64,000 bases of DNA from JAZGGS01 sp963714405 (GCA_963714405.1 CAVQOH010000006.1:496001-560000); one strand, 5' to 3'. Shown: positions 48,970 to 59,123, counted from the first letter of the stretch. The notes: generated by a model from the letters alone, not told the origin. Numbers and translations are program-made.

Positions 48970-50109
48970 ATCTCTGTATTATCCATCCGTAAATCATCAA
49001 CTGCAGCCCTATCAGCAATTAAACTAAAATTATGATTTGTAAGGGCAATGTTTATTAATATTCCAACTGAAATACATAAAAATAAAAGTGATGTTCCGCC
49101 ATAACTTATAAATGGTAAAGGCAAGTCCTGTTGTTGGTAGCAAACCTGTTGTAACAGCAATGTTTACAAAAGCATATGTTAAAATGGTTAATGTAATTCC
49201 AAATGCCAGTAATTGGCCAAAGCGATCCTTTGCTTTTTTTGCGACCATTATTCCAGCAATAAATAGAACTAAAAAACTTATCAGCACTAATACTGCACCT
49301 ATAAAACCAAGTTCTTCACCCAGGATTGCAAAAATAAAATCACCATATGCTTCCGGTAAAAACAAATTATTTTGCATGCTGTTACCTACACCTACACCTG
49401 TTAAACCACCGCTACCAAGGCTGTAGAGTGCCTGCTTAACCTGTAAGTTTATATCTCCACCATTTAATAAACTTGAAACAAACGAATAAATTCTTTCACG
49501 CGAATGAGGATAAATTAGAGCAGCTAATCCTCCAACTGTAACAACACCAGCTGAAGAAATAAAAATGTGTTTAATTCTTGCACCACCTATAAACATTATC
49601 GTAAGAGATATTAATATTAAGAGAATAGCGTTACTAAAATTTGGTTGAATCATCACTAAACCGGAAATAAGAATTACCCAAATAAATAAATACATAAAAC
49701 CGTGTCTAAAATTCTCTATCAGGTTTGCTTTATCTTCTAACAGGTAAGCCAGGTGAATAATTAGGAGTAATTTTGCAATATCAGATGGTTGCACAGAAAT
49801 AAATCCAAGATCAAGCCATCTGCCAGCACCTTTAATGTTTGGAGCAATTATTAAAGTGATTATCAAAACAATTGCCGCACCAATTAATGCCCATTTGCTT
49901 AATCCTTTATAAAAGTCATAAGGTATAAAGCAAAATAGAATCATAAAGAATATTCCTAAAATGACTTTGAATAAATGAGAATTAAACAAGTGAAACACAC
50001 TTTCAAATTTGAAAACACTATAAGTACTGCTTGCACTCATTACAATAATTAACCCGAGAAGCATAAGAGAAACAGTAATAAAAAATATTGTTAATGCCAG
50101 GCGTTTCAT
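48966..50109 (-). CDS. ftsW: Lipid II polymerase FtsW (SEDS), interrupted by a +1 frameshift near 49127
   Basis: SEDS glycosyltransferase of division. The first frame (50109 to about 49030) gives ten-helix SEDS sequence with KWALIGAAIVL, GAGRWLDLGFISVQPSDIAK and a late GLTGVGVGNSMQ, up to VTTGLLPTTGL, then turns into non-family sequence AFTIYKLW and a stop. The overlapping frame, ending 48966, provides PLPFISYGGTSLLFLC and SVGILINIAL, the invariant C-terminal part. Skipping one base in GGA-CTTG-CCT rejoins them; the whole is 1143 coding bases plus one, 380 residues, normal length. An essential gene, so error or recoding must be considered. It lies between murD and murG. Confidence 0.92.
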
Positions 50110-51452
50110 TATAAGCTGTTCACCGCCTCCTTAAATTCTTTTCCACGATGCTCGTAATTTTCAAACATATCAAAACTTGCACAAGCTGGAGATAACAGTA
50201 CCACATCTCCATTTCTTGCTTCGTTTATAGCAGAAACAACAACATCTTTAAGAGTTTTTTTTATTTCAACTTTAACTGAATTATGAAAGAAATTAAATAT
50301 TTTATCTGCGGAGGAACCGATTGCATATATTTTTTTAACTTTCTCTTTTACAAGATCTTTTATCTGATTGTAATCATTGCCTTTATCCTGCCCACCAAGA
50401 ATCAAAAAAATTGATTCCTCAATACTACGCAGAGCATACCATACAGAATCAACATTAGTAGCTTTCGAATCATTTATAAATTTAACCCCATCAATTTCCT
50501 TAACTAATTCCAGCCGGTGCTCAACGCTTTCAAAGTTCTGAAGAGCGGTGATTATTTTTACATTATTCAAATCAAAAACTTTTGCAGCAATAATTACAGC
50601 CATTGCATTAGCCAGATTGTGCTCACCTCTTATGTTAATATCGGATCTTTTGCATCTAAATTTTTCTGTACCGTCTAATCTGAATATTACATCATCGTTA
50701 TCAGTAAAGCAGCCATTATTCTGGATGGAATCAGGCGAAAAGAAAAACGAATTACTTTTATGATCTTTAAGATATTTACGAACTACATTGCTGCTGTTTA
50801 ATATCAGGTAATCATTTTCATCCTGATTTTTATAAACTTTCTGTTTTGAAGCTGCATATTTTTCTAAATTATTATCATACCTGTTAAGATGATCAGGGGT
50901 AATATTTAAGATCATAGCAACAGCAGGTTTAAATTTATCTATCAAATCCAACTGATAACTTGATACTTCCAAGGCAACAAATTCGTTTTCTTTAACATCC
51001 ATCGTTACTTCCGAAAAGGCCAATCCGATGTTGCCAGCTACGTAGGTTTTAAAACCACAGTTATTAAAAACATGCCCACACAAGCTTGTAGTAGTTGTTT
51101 TACCATTTGTACCGGTAATAGCTATAATTTTTCCTTTACAATAGTTAAAGGCTAATTCAATCTCACTTATTAGCTTTATTTGTTTTTGATTTGCATTAAT
51201 GAGAACTTCAGAATTTGCAGGAACTCCAGGGCTTACAACCATTATTTCGCAATCAAATACTTTATTAGTGTGAGCTTCGGTTTCAAAAACAATATTATTT
51301 TCCTTTAATATATTTATTGAAGCTGATAATTCACTTGCCTTATTAGCATCGCTAACAAAGGGTAGGCCACCCGCTTTTTTTATAAGTCTGGCAGCACCAA
51401 TTCCACTTCTTCCGGCACCTATCACAGTTATTTTTTTATTTTTTATTTCCAT
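50109..51452 (-). CDS. murD: UDP-N-acetylmuramoylalanine--D-glutamate ligase
   Basis: Adds D-Glu to the nucleotide precursor, 447 residues. N-terminal VIGAGRSGIGAARLIKKAGG, ATP loop IAITGTNGKTTTTSL, ALEVSSYQLD, the central NITPDHLNRYDN and FINDSKATNVDS are all diagnostic. Its start overlaps the mraY stop by one base, and ftsW starts on its last base. Confidence 0.97.
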   Translation of the reverse strand: MEIKNKKITVIGAGRSGIGAARLIKKAGGLPFVSDANKASELSASINILKENNIVFETEAHTNKVFDCEIMVVSPGVPANSEVLINANQKQIKLISEIELAFNYCKGKIIAITGTNGKTTTTSLCGHVFNNCGFKTYVAGNIGLAFSEVTMDVKENEFVALEVSSYQLDLIDKFKPAVAMILNITPDHLNRYDNNLEKYAASKQKVYKNQDENDYLILNSSNVVRKYLKDHKSNSFFFSPDSIQNNGCFTDNDDVIFRLDGTEKFRCKRSDINIRGEHNLANAMAVIIAAKVFDLNNVKIITALQNFESVEHRLELVKEIDGVKFINDSKATNVDSVWYALRSIEESIFLILGGQDKGNDYNQIKDLVKEKVKKIYAIGSSADKIFNFFHNSVKVEIKKTLKDVVVSAINEARNGDVVLLSPACASFDMFENYEHRGKEFKEAVNSL

Positions 51453-52561
51453 TAACGAATCTTAAATGAAACTAAACTTACAATTGCAAGAATTATGGCA
51501 ATGATATAAAACCTTACAACAATTTTTGGTTCAGGTAATCCTTTCATCTCAAAATGATGATGAAGTGGAGCCATCTTAAAAACACGTTTTCCTTCGCCAT
51601 ATTTCTTTTTTGTGTATTTAAAGTAAACCCGCTGAATTATCACTGAAATCGTTTCCATAAAGAACACTCCACCCAGAATTGGGATTAATAATTCTTTCTT
51701 TATCAGCACAGCTAAAATTCCAAATGCACCACCAAGTGCAAGTGAGCCTGTATCACCCATAAAAACTTGTGCAGGGTAAGAATTATACCATAAAAATCCG
51801 AGTGATGCACCAATAAGTGCTGCAACGAATACAGTAAGTTCTCCTGATCCAGGTAAATAAATAATATTTAAGTAATTTGAGAAAATTGCATTGCCGCTCA
51901 CATAGCTGAGTATTGCAAGTGCAATCATTACAATTGCTATTACACCAATTGCTAATCCATCTAAACCATCAGTTAAATTAACCGCATTTGATGTTGCAGT
52001 TACTATAAAGACTACAGCGGGTATATATAGGTAAGATAAATCAAGATTAATATTTTTAAGAAAAGGAACTGTAGTTAATGTACTAATACCTTCAAATTCT
52101 GGCGAGAAAAAAATGACTGAGCCAACAGTTATACCTACTAAAACCTGCCCCAGCAGTTTATATCGTGCAATTAATCCATTGGGAAGTTTTTTAATTACTT
52201 TTAAATAATCATCGAGAAAACCTACAGCACTTAAACCTACTGTACCAACAAGAATGAGTATTATATATGTACTTGCAAGATCACCCCAAAGTAAAACCGG
52301 AATTACTACGGAAAGAATTATTATCAATCCTCCCATCGTAGGTGTTCCAGCTTTAGACCAATGGAATTTTGGACCATCCTCTTTTTTTGCTTCGCCGATC
52401 TGGTTTTTTGTAAGCATTCTTATAATTCTTGGACCAAGGAAGAACGCCAGGAACAAACCCGTAATTGCCGCCAGCGCCGATCTAAAAGTAAGGAATCGGA
52501 AAATATCAAATCCCGGTGGTCCGTATAATTTATTTATATAATCAAATAGGTAGTAAAGCAT
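51452..52561 (-). CDS. mraY: Phospho-MurNAc-pentapeptide transferase MraY
   Basis: Ten-TM integral enzyme forming lipid I on undecaprenyl phosphate, 369 residues. Catalytic loop motifs are present: KEDGPKFHWSKAGTPTMGG, FLDDYLKVIKK with the metal-binding Asp pair, AVNLTDGLDGLAIG, YPAQVFMGDTGSLALGG and the His-rich MAPLHHHFEMKG. Start and stop codons touch murF and murD. Confidence 0.98.
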   Translation of the reverse strand: MLYYLFDYINKLYGPPGFDIFRFLTFRSALAAITGLFLAFFLGPRIIRMLTKNQIGEAKKEDGPKFHWSKAGTPTMGGLIIILSVVIPVLLWGDLASTYIILILVGTVGLSAVGFLDDYLKVIKKLPNGLIARYKLLGQVLVGITVGSVIFFSPEFEGISTLTTVPFLKNINLDLSYLYIPAVVFIVTATSNAVNLTDGLDGLAIGVIAIVMIALAILSYVSGNAIFSNYLNIIYLPGSGELTVFVAALIGASLGFLWYNSYPAQVFMGDTGSLALGGAFGILAVLIKKELLIPILGGVFFMETISVIIQRVYFKYTKKKYGEGKRVFKMAPLHHHFEMKGLPEPKIVVRFYIIAIILAIVSLVSFKIR

Positions 52562-53949
52562 TAGCTGTTACTTTTCTTTATTACGTTTACAAAATTTTCC
52601 ATAGTCATTCCTCTTGAACCTTTTACAAGAACTACAGAGTTGCTAAAATCTTTTTTTTCTAAAAAATGAATTAGGGAATTTCTGCTTTCAAAATGCTTTT
52701 TTAGAACACTCTTTAATTTTATTTTATCGTTAAGATGCTTCATCAATGAGCCAATTGTGTAAACCTCACTAATTTTGTTTTTTTCAACAATTGATGAAAG
52801 AGTTCTATGCAAGCTTATACTGTTTTTACCTAATTCAAGCATGTCGCCCAGAATTAATATTTTTTTATCGTATAATTTTATTCTGCAAACAAGTTCAATT
52901 GCCTTTTTTGTAGAATCGGGATTTGCATTATAAGTATCATCAATTAAAACAAAGTTTTTATATTTAATTACATTAAGCCGCTGCGCTGTGCCTTTGAGTT
53001 TACTTGTTCCATTCAAAACCTGATCCTTCGTTAGTCCTAATTTGAAGGCGGCTGCAACAGCGGCTATGTAATTGTTTGCACTTTGTTCTCCAAAAAAATT
53101 CAATGTCTCGATTAATTTTTTATTTTTATAACTTATTTCGATAACTGGATTTCCTTCAGTAGAATATTTTTTAATCTTTGCTTTTAAATCGCTTCTGTTT
53201 GAAAACCCATAAGTAATCTGGTTTTTAGTATTGCCTGAAAACCGTTTTAAAATCGGATCATCATTATTGATAAAAACAGTTCCATTATTTTTTATTGTTT
53301 CATAATATAGAGCTGATTTTTCTTTCCAAATACCAGCACGGTTCTTTAAATATTCCAAGTGAGAATCACCGACATTCAATATCATCCCGTAATCAGGCTG
53401 AAGGATCTCGGCAGTGTATTTTATTTCGCCAAAGTGATTTGTTCCAAGTTCCGCTACAAGCACATCATGTCTGTTAGTTGTGTTTAAAATTGTTAAAGGC
53501 ACACCAATGTGGTTGTTATTATTTGAATACGTTTTATTCACTTTATATTTTTCTGCAAGAATAGTTGCAAGCATATCTTTGGTTGTTGTTTTTCCTGAAC
53601 TTCCTGTTATACCAATTATTTTTGTTGATAATTTCTTTCTCCAAATTTTAGCAATGCTTCCAAGTGCGTTAGCGGTATCATCTACAGTTATTATAGGTAC
53701 TTTTAAATAGTCATAATTTTTATAACTGTTTGAGCCAATTACAACCGCAGAAGCACCTTTACTAACAGCATCTTTGACAAAATTGTGTCCATCAAAATTT
53801 TTTCCTTTAAGAGCAATGTATAATGAATTTTTTTTTACTTTCCTCGAATCAATTGAAATATGCGAAACCGGTTTTAGAGTATCCGGATTATATAATACTG
53901 CTGATGGCAAATTGAAAAAATCTTCAATATTTATTTTTACAGCTTTCAA
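52561..53949 (-). CDS. murF: UDP-MurNAc-tripeptide--D-Ala-D-Ala ligase
   Basis: Adds D-Ala-D-Ala to complete the pentapeptide, 462 residues. The N-terminal DSRKVKKNSLYIALKGKNFDGHNF domain is as in MurE/F. ATP loop IGITGSSGKTTTKDML (GSSGKTTT is the MurF form), LGTNHFGEI, NVGDSHLEYL and LIDDTYNANPDS follow. No ATG suits the N-terminus; the start is TTG, directly adjacent to the murE stop. Confidence 0.95.
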   Translation of the reverse strand: MKAVKINIEDFFNLPSAVLYNPDTLKPVSHISIDSRKVKKNSLYIALKGKNFDGHNFVKDAVSKGASAVVIGSNSYKNYDYLKVPIITVDDTANALGSIAKIWRKKLSTKIIGITGSSGKTTTKDMLATILAEKYKVNKTYSNNNNHIGVPLTILNTTNRHDVLVAELGTNHFGEIKYTAEILQPDYGMILNVGDSHLEYLKNRAGIWKEKSALYYETIKNNGTVFINNDDPILKRFSGNTKNQITYGFSNRSDLKAKIKKYSTEGNPVIEISYKNKKLIETLNFFGEQSANNYIAAVAAAFKLGLTKDQVLNGTSKLKGTAQRLNVIKYKNFVLIDDTYNANPDSTKKAIELVCRIKLYDKKILILGDMLELGKNSISLHRTLSSIVEKNKISEVYTIGSLMKHLNDKIKLKSVLKKHFESRNSLIHFLEKKDFSNSVVLVKGSRGMTMENFVNVIKKSNS

Positions 53950-55416
53950 TTATTGTAAATATTTTTCAGCAACTTCTCGATCAGAAAAGTGAGATCGCTT
54001 ACCTTTAATTTCCTGGTATTCTTCATGTCCTTTGCCGGCAATTAGTACAACAGAATTTGCGCTGCTGTGTACAATTGCTTCTTTAATGGCTTCTTCCCTG
54101 TTTTCAATCACTTTATAATTTTCTTTTTCAATACTGGATTTTATTTCTTCAATAATTACAGATGGATCTTCATCCCTTGGATTATCAGAAGTTATGATGA
54201 CATTATCGCTTAACTCTGATGCAATCTTTCCCATTAATGGGCGTTTTTGTTTATCACGATTTCCTCCACATCCAAAAACCGTGTAAATTTTTTGCTCTTT
54301 ATTTTTAAGATTCTTTATTGCAAGAAGTGCTTTTTCAAGTCCATCGGGTGTGTGCGAGTAATCAATAATGATTTTTCTGTTGCCATTATTAAATACTTCA
54401 AACCTGCCTGGAACCTGTGGTGTTATTTTAATTCCGCTAATTGCATCTCCCGGTTTAATACCTGAAAGAACTGTAATAGCAAATGCTGCACATGCGTTGT
54501 ATGCATTAAAATCTCCAACCAAAGTTGTTTCAACACTATAGCTGCTACCTTTATATGAAATAATAAATTTAGTTCCATCCAATGTGTACTTAATATTTTC
54601 TAACCTGAAATCTGCATCTGCTGTTGAGCCGTATCGGTACTTTATTGCAGTACAATCTTTCATAACATCTATACTATGAATATCATCGGCATTATATAAA
54701 GCGATGGCTCCTTCTGGTAATGAATCAAAAAGCTGCTTTTTTGCTTCTAAATACCTTTCAAAATCCTGATGAAAATCTAAATGTTCTGAAGTAAGATTTG
54801 TAAAAAGTGCTGATTGAAAATTAATTTTGTGAACTCTTTTTAATGCTAAAGAATGTGAAGAAACTTCCATCACAGTATACTTGCAGCCAGCTGATTGCAT
54901 TGAATTCAAAAGCTGATTAAGCTCATTGGATTCTGGGGTTGTAAGTTTCGAAACCAGTTTTTCTTCACCAATAAAATTATTTATTGTTCCAATTAGCCCG
55001 GTTTTATATCCTGCACGTTCAAAAATGTTTTTAACAAAATAGGAAGTAGTTGTTTTTCCATTTGTACCTGTAATACCAATAACATTCATTTTTTTTGACG
55101 GTTCATCGTAAAAAATATTTGAGGCTTCTGCTAAAGCAATTCTGCAATCATTAACTAAAATTTTAATTACATTAAATGAATCAAGAAGTTCATCCGGTAT
55201 TGCATTATCATCTTCAACAACAACAGCGGATGCACCGTTGTTAATTGCACTTTGGATAAATGTGTGTCCATCAACTTTGAATCCTTTAATGGCAAAGAAC
55301 AAAGCATTTTTCATAATTTTTCTTGAATCAAACTCTATCGCAGTAATATCAGAATCCACCGTTTTACCGGTAACTTTTATTGTGCTTATATTATTTAAGA
55401 TCTCCGATAGTTTCAT
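53950..55416 (-). CDS. murE: UDP-MurNAc-tripeptide synthetase, meso-DAP type
   Basis: Adds the third residue of the stem peptide, 488 residues. N-terminal IEFDSRKIMKNALFFAIKG, ATP loop GITGTNGKTTTSYFV, VMEVSSHSLALKRV, LTSEHLDFHQDFERY and IIDYSHTPDGLEKAL are typical. The substrate motif DNPRDEDP, with Arg, is the one that selects meso-diaminopimelate rather than lysine. The ATG at 55416 overlaps the ftsI stop by one base and is preferred to an upstream TTG. Confidence 0.96.
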   Translation of the reverse strand: MKLSEILNNISTIKVTGKTVDSDITAIEFDSRKIMKNALFFAIKGFKVDGHTFIQSAINNGASAVVVEDDNAIPDELLDSFNVIKILVNDCRIALAEASNIFYDEPSKKMNVIGITGTNGKTTTSYFVKNIFERAGYKTGLIGTINNFIGEEKLVSKLTTPESNELNQLLNSMQSAGCKYTVMEVSSHSLALKRVHKINFQSALFTNLTSEHLDFHQDFERYLEAKKQLFDSLPEGAIALYNADDIHSIDVMKDCTAIKYRYGSTADADFRLENIKYTLDGTKFIISYKGSSYSVETTLVGDFNAYNACAAFAITVLSGIKPGDAISGIKITPQVPGRFEVFNNGNRKIIIDYSHTPDGLEKALLAIKNLKNKEQKIYTVFGCGGNRDKQKRPLMGKIASELSDNVIITSDNPRDEDPSVIIEEIKSSIEKENYKVIENREEAIKEAIVHSSANSVVLIAGKGHEEYQEIKGKRSHFSDREVAEKYLQ

Positions 55417-57419
55417 CAATAAACGTTTGCTCCTGCTGGTGAAAATTCAGAACAATAAATAATACATTCTTTTTTATTTTTAATAACCGAACCAGGTGCA
55501 ATGCTCTGATTTGTAACAATACCCGAACCTTTAATTTTGTACTGCATTCCAATCGTGTTCAATATTACCAGTGCATCTTTAATAGTTCTACCTTTTAAAT
55601 CGGGCATTAGATTTTTATTAAATTCATCCGAAGAATCGAACTTGATAGGTCGCTTTTCATTTTCCATGTTATTTACACTAACAAAAACGGGATCGATGCT
55701 CTTCTTTTTATTCTTTTCAATAACTTCTGTTTCAACCGTGTTATAAACCTCTTTGAAATATTCGGGATTTGTATTTACAATTCTTTCCGCAACATTTTTA
55801 AAGATTGGAATTGCTACTTTGCTGCCATACTTTTCGACTTCAGGATTGTTAACAAGAATGAGGCAAACAATTTTCGGATTTTCTGAAGGAAAAAATCCAA
55901 TAAACGATGCATTATATTTTCCAACAGCATATTGGCCATTAACAACAACTTTAGCAGTTCCGGTTTTTCCTCCAACTAAAATATTTTCAATCTGAGCATT
56001 TTTACCGGTTCCATTTTGCACAACGTCAGTTAAAATATTTCTCATCCTTTTTGAAGTTTCTTCGGTTATCACTCTTCGAACAACTACCGGGGAAGACTGG
56101 AAAACCTGGTTACCGTTTTTATCCAATTGTTTTTTCAGAATTTGTGGTTCATATAAAATTCCGCCATTAACAATTGAACAAAATGCAGTTGCAAGCTGCA
56201 GTGGTGTTACAGATATCCCATATCCAAAGGACATATATGTTTTCGTTATTTTAGACCAGCTTGACGGCAATGGCAGGTTTCCATTTACTTCACCAGGTAA
56301 GGAAACGGAAGTAATAGTACCAAATCCAAAATCTCTAAGATATTTATAGTAAGTTTCTCCATTAAGATTTTGGATTAATTTTGCCATTCCAATATTACTG
56401 GATTGCTCCATCACACCCTTAACCGTTAAGAATCTGTGTTTATGAGTATCGTGAATAAATTTTTTACCAAATTTATATTTACCATTTTCAACATCAACCA
56501 GATCATCTTCTTTACATTTACCTTCATTCAATAACACAGAAAGACTGACAGCTTTAAAAGTTGATCCGGGTTCATATACATCTGTAATCGTTCTGTTTTT
56601 TCTCTGGAAATCATTAAACTCCCAGTAAAAGTTTGGGTCAAAATGTTCGATATTTGCAAGAGCTAATATTTCTCCGTTTGCAGGATCAATAATAATTCCT
56701 GATGCAGATTTACCTTTATATGTTTTTAATCCGCTTTTTAATTCTTCAGTTAGAATTGATTGATAAGTTTTATCAATGGTTAAATAAATATTATCACCCG
56801 GTATTGCTGGTTTAGTTTCATCATCAGTAACAGTTATTATATCACCAATAGCATTTCGCTCCACAAGGCGCATCCCGTTTTCACCCTTTAAGACTTCTTC
56901 AAATGATTTTTCGATTCCGTTAACTCCAACATATTCACCATTTACATAACCCAGTACATGTGAACCTGTAACACCATACTGGTAGACTCTTGTAGGATCT
57001 TCTCTGTAAAACAATGCAGGCAATTTGTAATTAATTAAGTTTAAGGAAGATTCGCGGTTTGCTTTTTTCTCGAGGCAGACAGTTTTACCAGATTGGTTTA
57101 AAATTTTAAGATAATGTTTTTCGCTTTTACCAAATGCATTGGAGAACTTGCCCGCAACCTCTTTTTTCTTTTTCTCGGGCAGCATTCTCAAATCAATATA
57201 AAAGGAAACATCATCACGATTGTAAGCTAGAAGCAAACTGTTTCTATCATAAATTAATCCCCTATCAGCCTGAACTGATTCTATTTTTGTCTGCTGTCTT
57301 TCCGCATAATATTTCAATTCTTCACCATCAACAATTTGGATATCTGTTAATTTGATAACCAAAAAAACAAAAAAGAGAAATACGCCAAAAAATACAATCA
57401 GAGCGCGGGAGTTAATCAT
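55416..57419 (-). CDS. ftsI: Division penicillin-binding protein (FtsI/SpoVD type) with C-terminal PASTA domain
   Basis: Class B transpeptidase cross-linking septal murein, 667 residues. One N-terminal membrane segment (about 7-25), dimerisation domain with AERQQTKIESVQADRGLIYDRN, transpeptidase domain with active Ser in YEPGSTFKAVS, SxN in EQSSNIGMAK and KTG in VGGKTGTAKV. A PASTA domain lies at about 608-662 (MPDLKGRTIKDALVIL). PASTA-bearing FtsI is more usual in Gram-positives (SpoVD, Pbp2x) but also known in FCB bacteria. The partner SEDS protein is ftsW in the same cluster. Confidence 0.95.
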   Translation of the reverse strand: MINSRALIVFFGVFLFFVFLVIKLTDIQIVDGEELKYYAERQQTKIESVQADRGLIYDRNSLLLAYNRDDVSFYIDLRMLPEKKKKEVAGKFSNAFGKSEKHYLKILNQSGKTVCLEKKANRESSLNLINYKLPALFYREDPTRVYQYGVTGSHVLGYVNGEYVGVNGIEKSFEEVLKGENGMRLVERNAIGDIITVTDDETKPAIPGDNIYLTIDKTYQSILTEELKSGLKTYKGKSASGIIIDPANGEILALANIEHFDPNFYWEFNDFQRKNRTITDVYEPGSTFKAVSLSVLLNEGKCKEDDLVDVENGKYKFGKKFIHDTHKHRFLTVKGVMEQSSNIGMAKLIQNLNGETYYKYLRDFGFGTITSVSLPGEVNGNLPLPSSWSKITKTYMSFGYGISVTPLQLATAFCSIVNGGILYEPQILKKQLDKNGNQVFQSSPVVVRRVITEETSKRMRNILTDVVQNGTGKNAQIENILVGGKTGTAKVVVNGQYAVGKYNASFIGFFPSENPKIVCLILVNNPEVEKYGSKVAIPIFKNVAERIVNTNPEYFKEVYNTVETEVIEKNKKKSIDPVFVSVNNMENEKRPIKFDSSDEFNKNLMPDLKGRTIKDALVILNTIGMQYKIKGSGIVTNQSIAPGSVIKNKKECIIYCSEFSPAGANVY

Positions 57420-57741
57420 ATTTTTCTTTTAATAATCGTGATAGTTCCTCAATTTTACTTTTACTAACCGTTAAAGTGATTCCGGGATCGCTGTTTATTA
57501 CCATTCCCAATTCATTAATTGCAGTAGCTTTTATAACATCTTCTGCTGCAACCATTTGATAGTTTGCAACAAGATTTACTTTTTTAGTTCTTTCAGATTT
57601 CAGAATTTTTTGCAATTCAACTTTTGTTCTAACCGATTCTTCATACTTTAACTTTAAACCAATGGCTATTAAAATGAAAGCAGTAATTACTAACAACAGT
57701 ATCATCATAATTACAATTAGCGGTTTAGCACTTTTTTTCAT
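57412..57741 (-). CDS. ftsL: FtsL-like divisome protein
   Basis: A 109-residue bitopic protein: basic N-terminus, membrane segment (about 8-28, LIVIMMILLLVITAFILIAIGL), then a coiled coil (KLKYEESVRTKVELQKIL) and a short extracytoplasmic tail. Low conservation, identified by architecture and by its place between rsmH and ftsI, each overlapping by a few bases. Confidence 0.85.
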   Translation of the reverse strand: MKKSAKPLIVIMMILLLVITAFILIAIGLKLKYEESVRTKVELQKILKSERTKKVNLVANYQMVAAEDVIKATAINELGMVINSDPGITLTVSKSKIEELSRLLKEKYD

Positions 57742-58664
57742 ATTCTTTCAGCAACCCTTAATTTAGCACTCCGTGCACGTTTATTCATATTGATTTCAAG
57801 ATCACCGGGAACAACAGGTTTTTTAGTAATTATTTTCAATGTTTGTTCTTTGCTGCAACTGCAAACAGGAACATCTTTTGGGCAAATGCATTTTAGATTT
57901 TCGTACTTAAAAAATTCTTTAACTATTCTATCTTCTAATGAATGGTAGCTTATAACCACCATTCGCCCATTTTTATTTAATACTTTTAATGAGTTACTTA
58001 AAAATTCCTTAAGATTAACAAGTTCATTGTTCACGTAAATTCTTAACGCCTGAAAAATTCTTGATAAAGATTTTTTTAAATATCTCTCAGGTACGATTTC
58101 TGAAATTATTTTTTTTAATTGACCAGTAGTATTTATCATCATATTCTTTCGGTATTCACAAATTTTTCTGGCAATCAGTTTTGATTTTTTTTCTTCACCA
58201 TATTCAAAAAAAACATTTGCTAATTTCATTTCATCAAGTGTGTTTACAATATCAGCTGCGGATAATTTTAAATTCTCATCAAAGCGCATATCAAGTTTTG
58301 TATCAGCGCTGTAAGAAAATCCAGCATCAGCATCATCCAATTGATATGAAGAAACACCAAGGTCAATCAAAATGCCGTCAAAGAACTTTATAGATTCAAT
58401 CTTAGCAATTACATCAATGAACGCATAATTAAAGTTGTATAATCTTGCCCTGCTATCTTCTAAAAATTTATTCTTGGAAAAATTAAAAGCCTTTTTATCA
58501 AGATCTGTCGAAACAAGAATACCTTGTTTGTTCAGTCGTTTTAATATCTCTTCCGAATGACCGCCAAATCCGAGTGTCCCCTCAAAATAATTCCCTGCTT
58601 TATTTGTAACTAAAAAATCAATGCTCTCCTGCAGCAACACAGGTTTGTGATGGCTTTGCATCAT
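57738..58664 (-). CDS. rsmH: 16S rRNA (cytosine-1402-N4)-methyltransferase
   Basis: SAM-dependent enzyme methylating C1402 in the ribosomal P site, 308 residues. Family marks are HKPVLLQESIDFL, LGFGGHSEEIL (SAM loop, here EGTLGFGGHS), ILIDLGVSSYQLDDADAGFSY, and VISYHSLEDRIVKEFF near the end. Two tandem ATGs; the first overlaps the mraZ stop by 4 bp. Usual second gene of the dcw cluster. Confidence 0.96.
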   Translation of the reverse strand: MMQSHHKPVLLQESIDFLVTNKAGNYFEGTLGFGGHSEEILKRLNKQGILVSTDLDKKAFNFSKNKFLEDSRARLYNFNYAFIDVIAKIESIKFFDGILIDLGVSSYQLDDADAGFSYSADTKLDMRFDENLKLSAADIVNTLDEMKLANVFFEYGEEKKSKLIARKICEYRKNMMINTTGQLKKIISEIVPERYLKKSLSRIFQALRIYVNNELVNLKEFLSNSLKVLNKNGRMVVISYHSLEDRIVKEFFKYENLKCICPKDVPVCSCSKEQTLKIITKKPVVPGDLEINMNKRARSAKLRVAERI

Positions 58665-59107
58665 TCCTTCATTACTTTTGCTGCAATTTGCTCATAGGTT
58701 TCTGTGGATTGATTTATATAGTCTTCATATTTAGCGGGATTCCACACTTCTATTTTTTTAAGTGCACCCAGTATTAATACTTCCTTCTCTATCGCGGCAT
58801 ACTCAATTAATGATTGAGGAATTAGAATGCGCGATTGAGAATCCATATTGTCTTCGGATGCGTACTGCGAAAACATTCGTATGAACTTTGCATCATCAGG
58901 ATTAAAGGGATTAAGTTTTAATAACCGTTGTTCAATTTGCTGCCATTCATCCAGCGGATAGATGTCTATACAAGCAGCAGTACCCTTTGTCATTACAAAT
59001 GTTTCATTGGCTTCGGGAGAAACATGCTTCCTTAATTTAGCAGGAATACTTATCCTGCCTTTGGAATCTATTGAGTATGTAAACTGTCCTCTAAACATAT
59101 CTTTCAT
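58661..59107 (-). CDS. mraZ: Transcriptional regulator MraZ
   Basis: DNA-binding ring protein regulating the dcw cluster, 148 residues from the chosen start. It contains two AbrB-like repeats: FRGQFTYSIDSKGRISIPAKLRK and DSQSRILIPQSLIEYA, each with the DxxGR/DSQSR core. The frame is open to a GTG at 59140, but that upstream part consists of the operator repeats, and family proteins start at or near MFRGQ. ATG 59107 or 59098 is therefore preferred; neither has a strong ribosome site. Confidence 0.93.
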   Translation of the reverse strand: MKDMFRGQFTYSIDSKGRISIPAKLRKHVSPEANETFVMTKGTAACIDIYPLDEWQQIEQRLLKLNPFNPDDAKFIRMFSQYASEDNMDSQSRILIPQSLIEYAAIEKEVLILGALKKIEVWNPAKYEDYINQSTETYEQIAAKVMKE

Positions 59108-59123
59108 TTTTATTTGGTATTTT

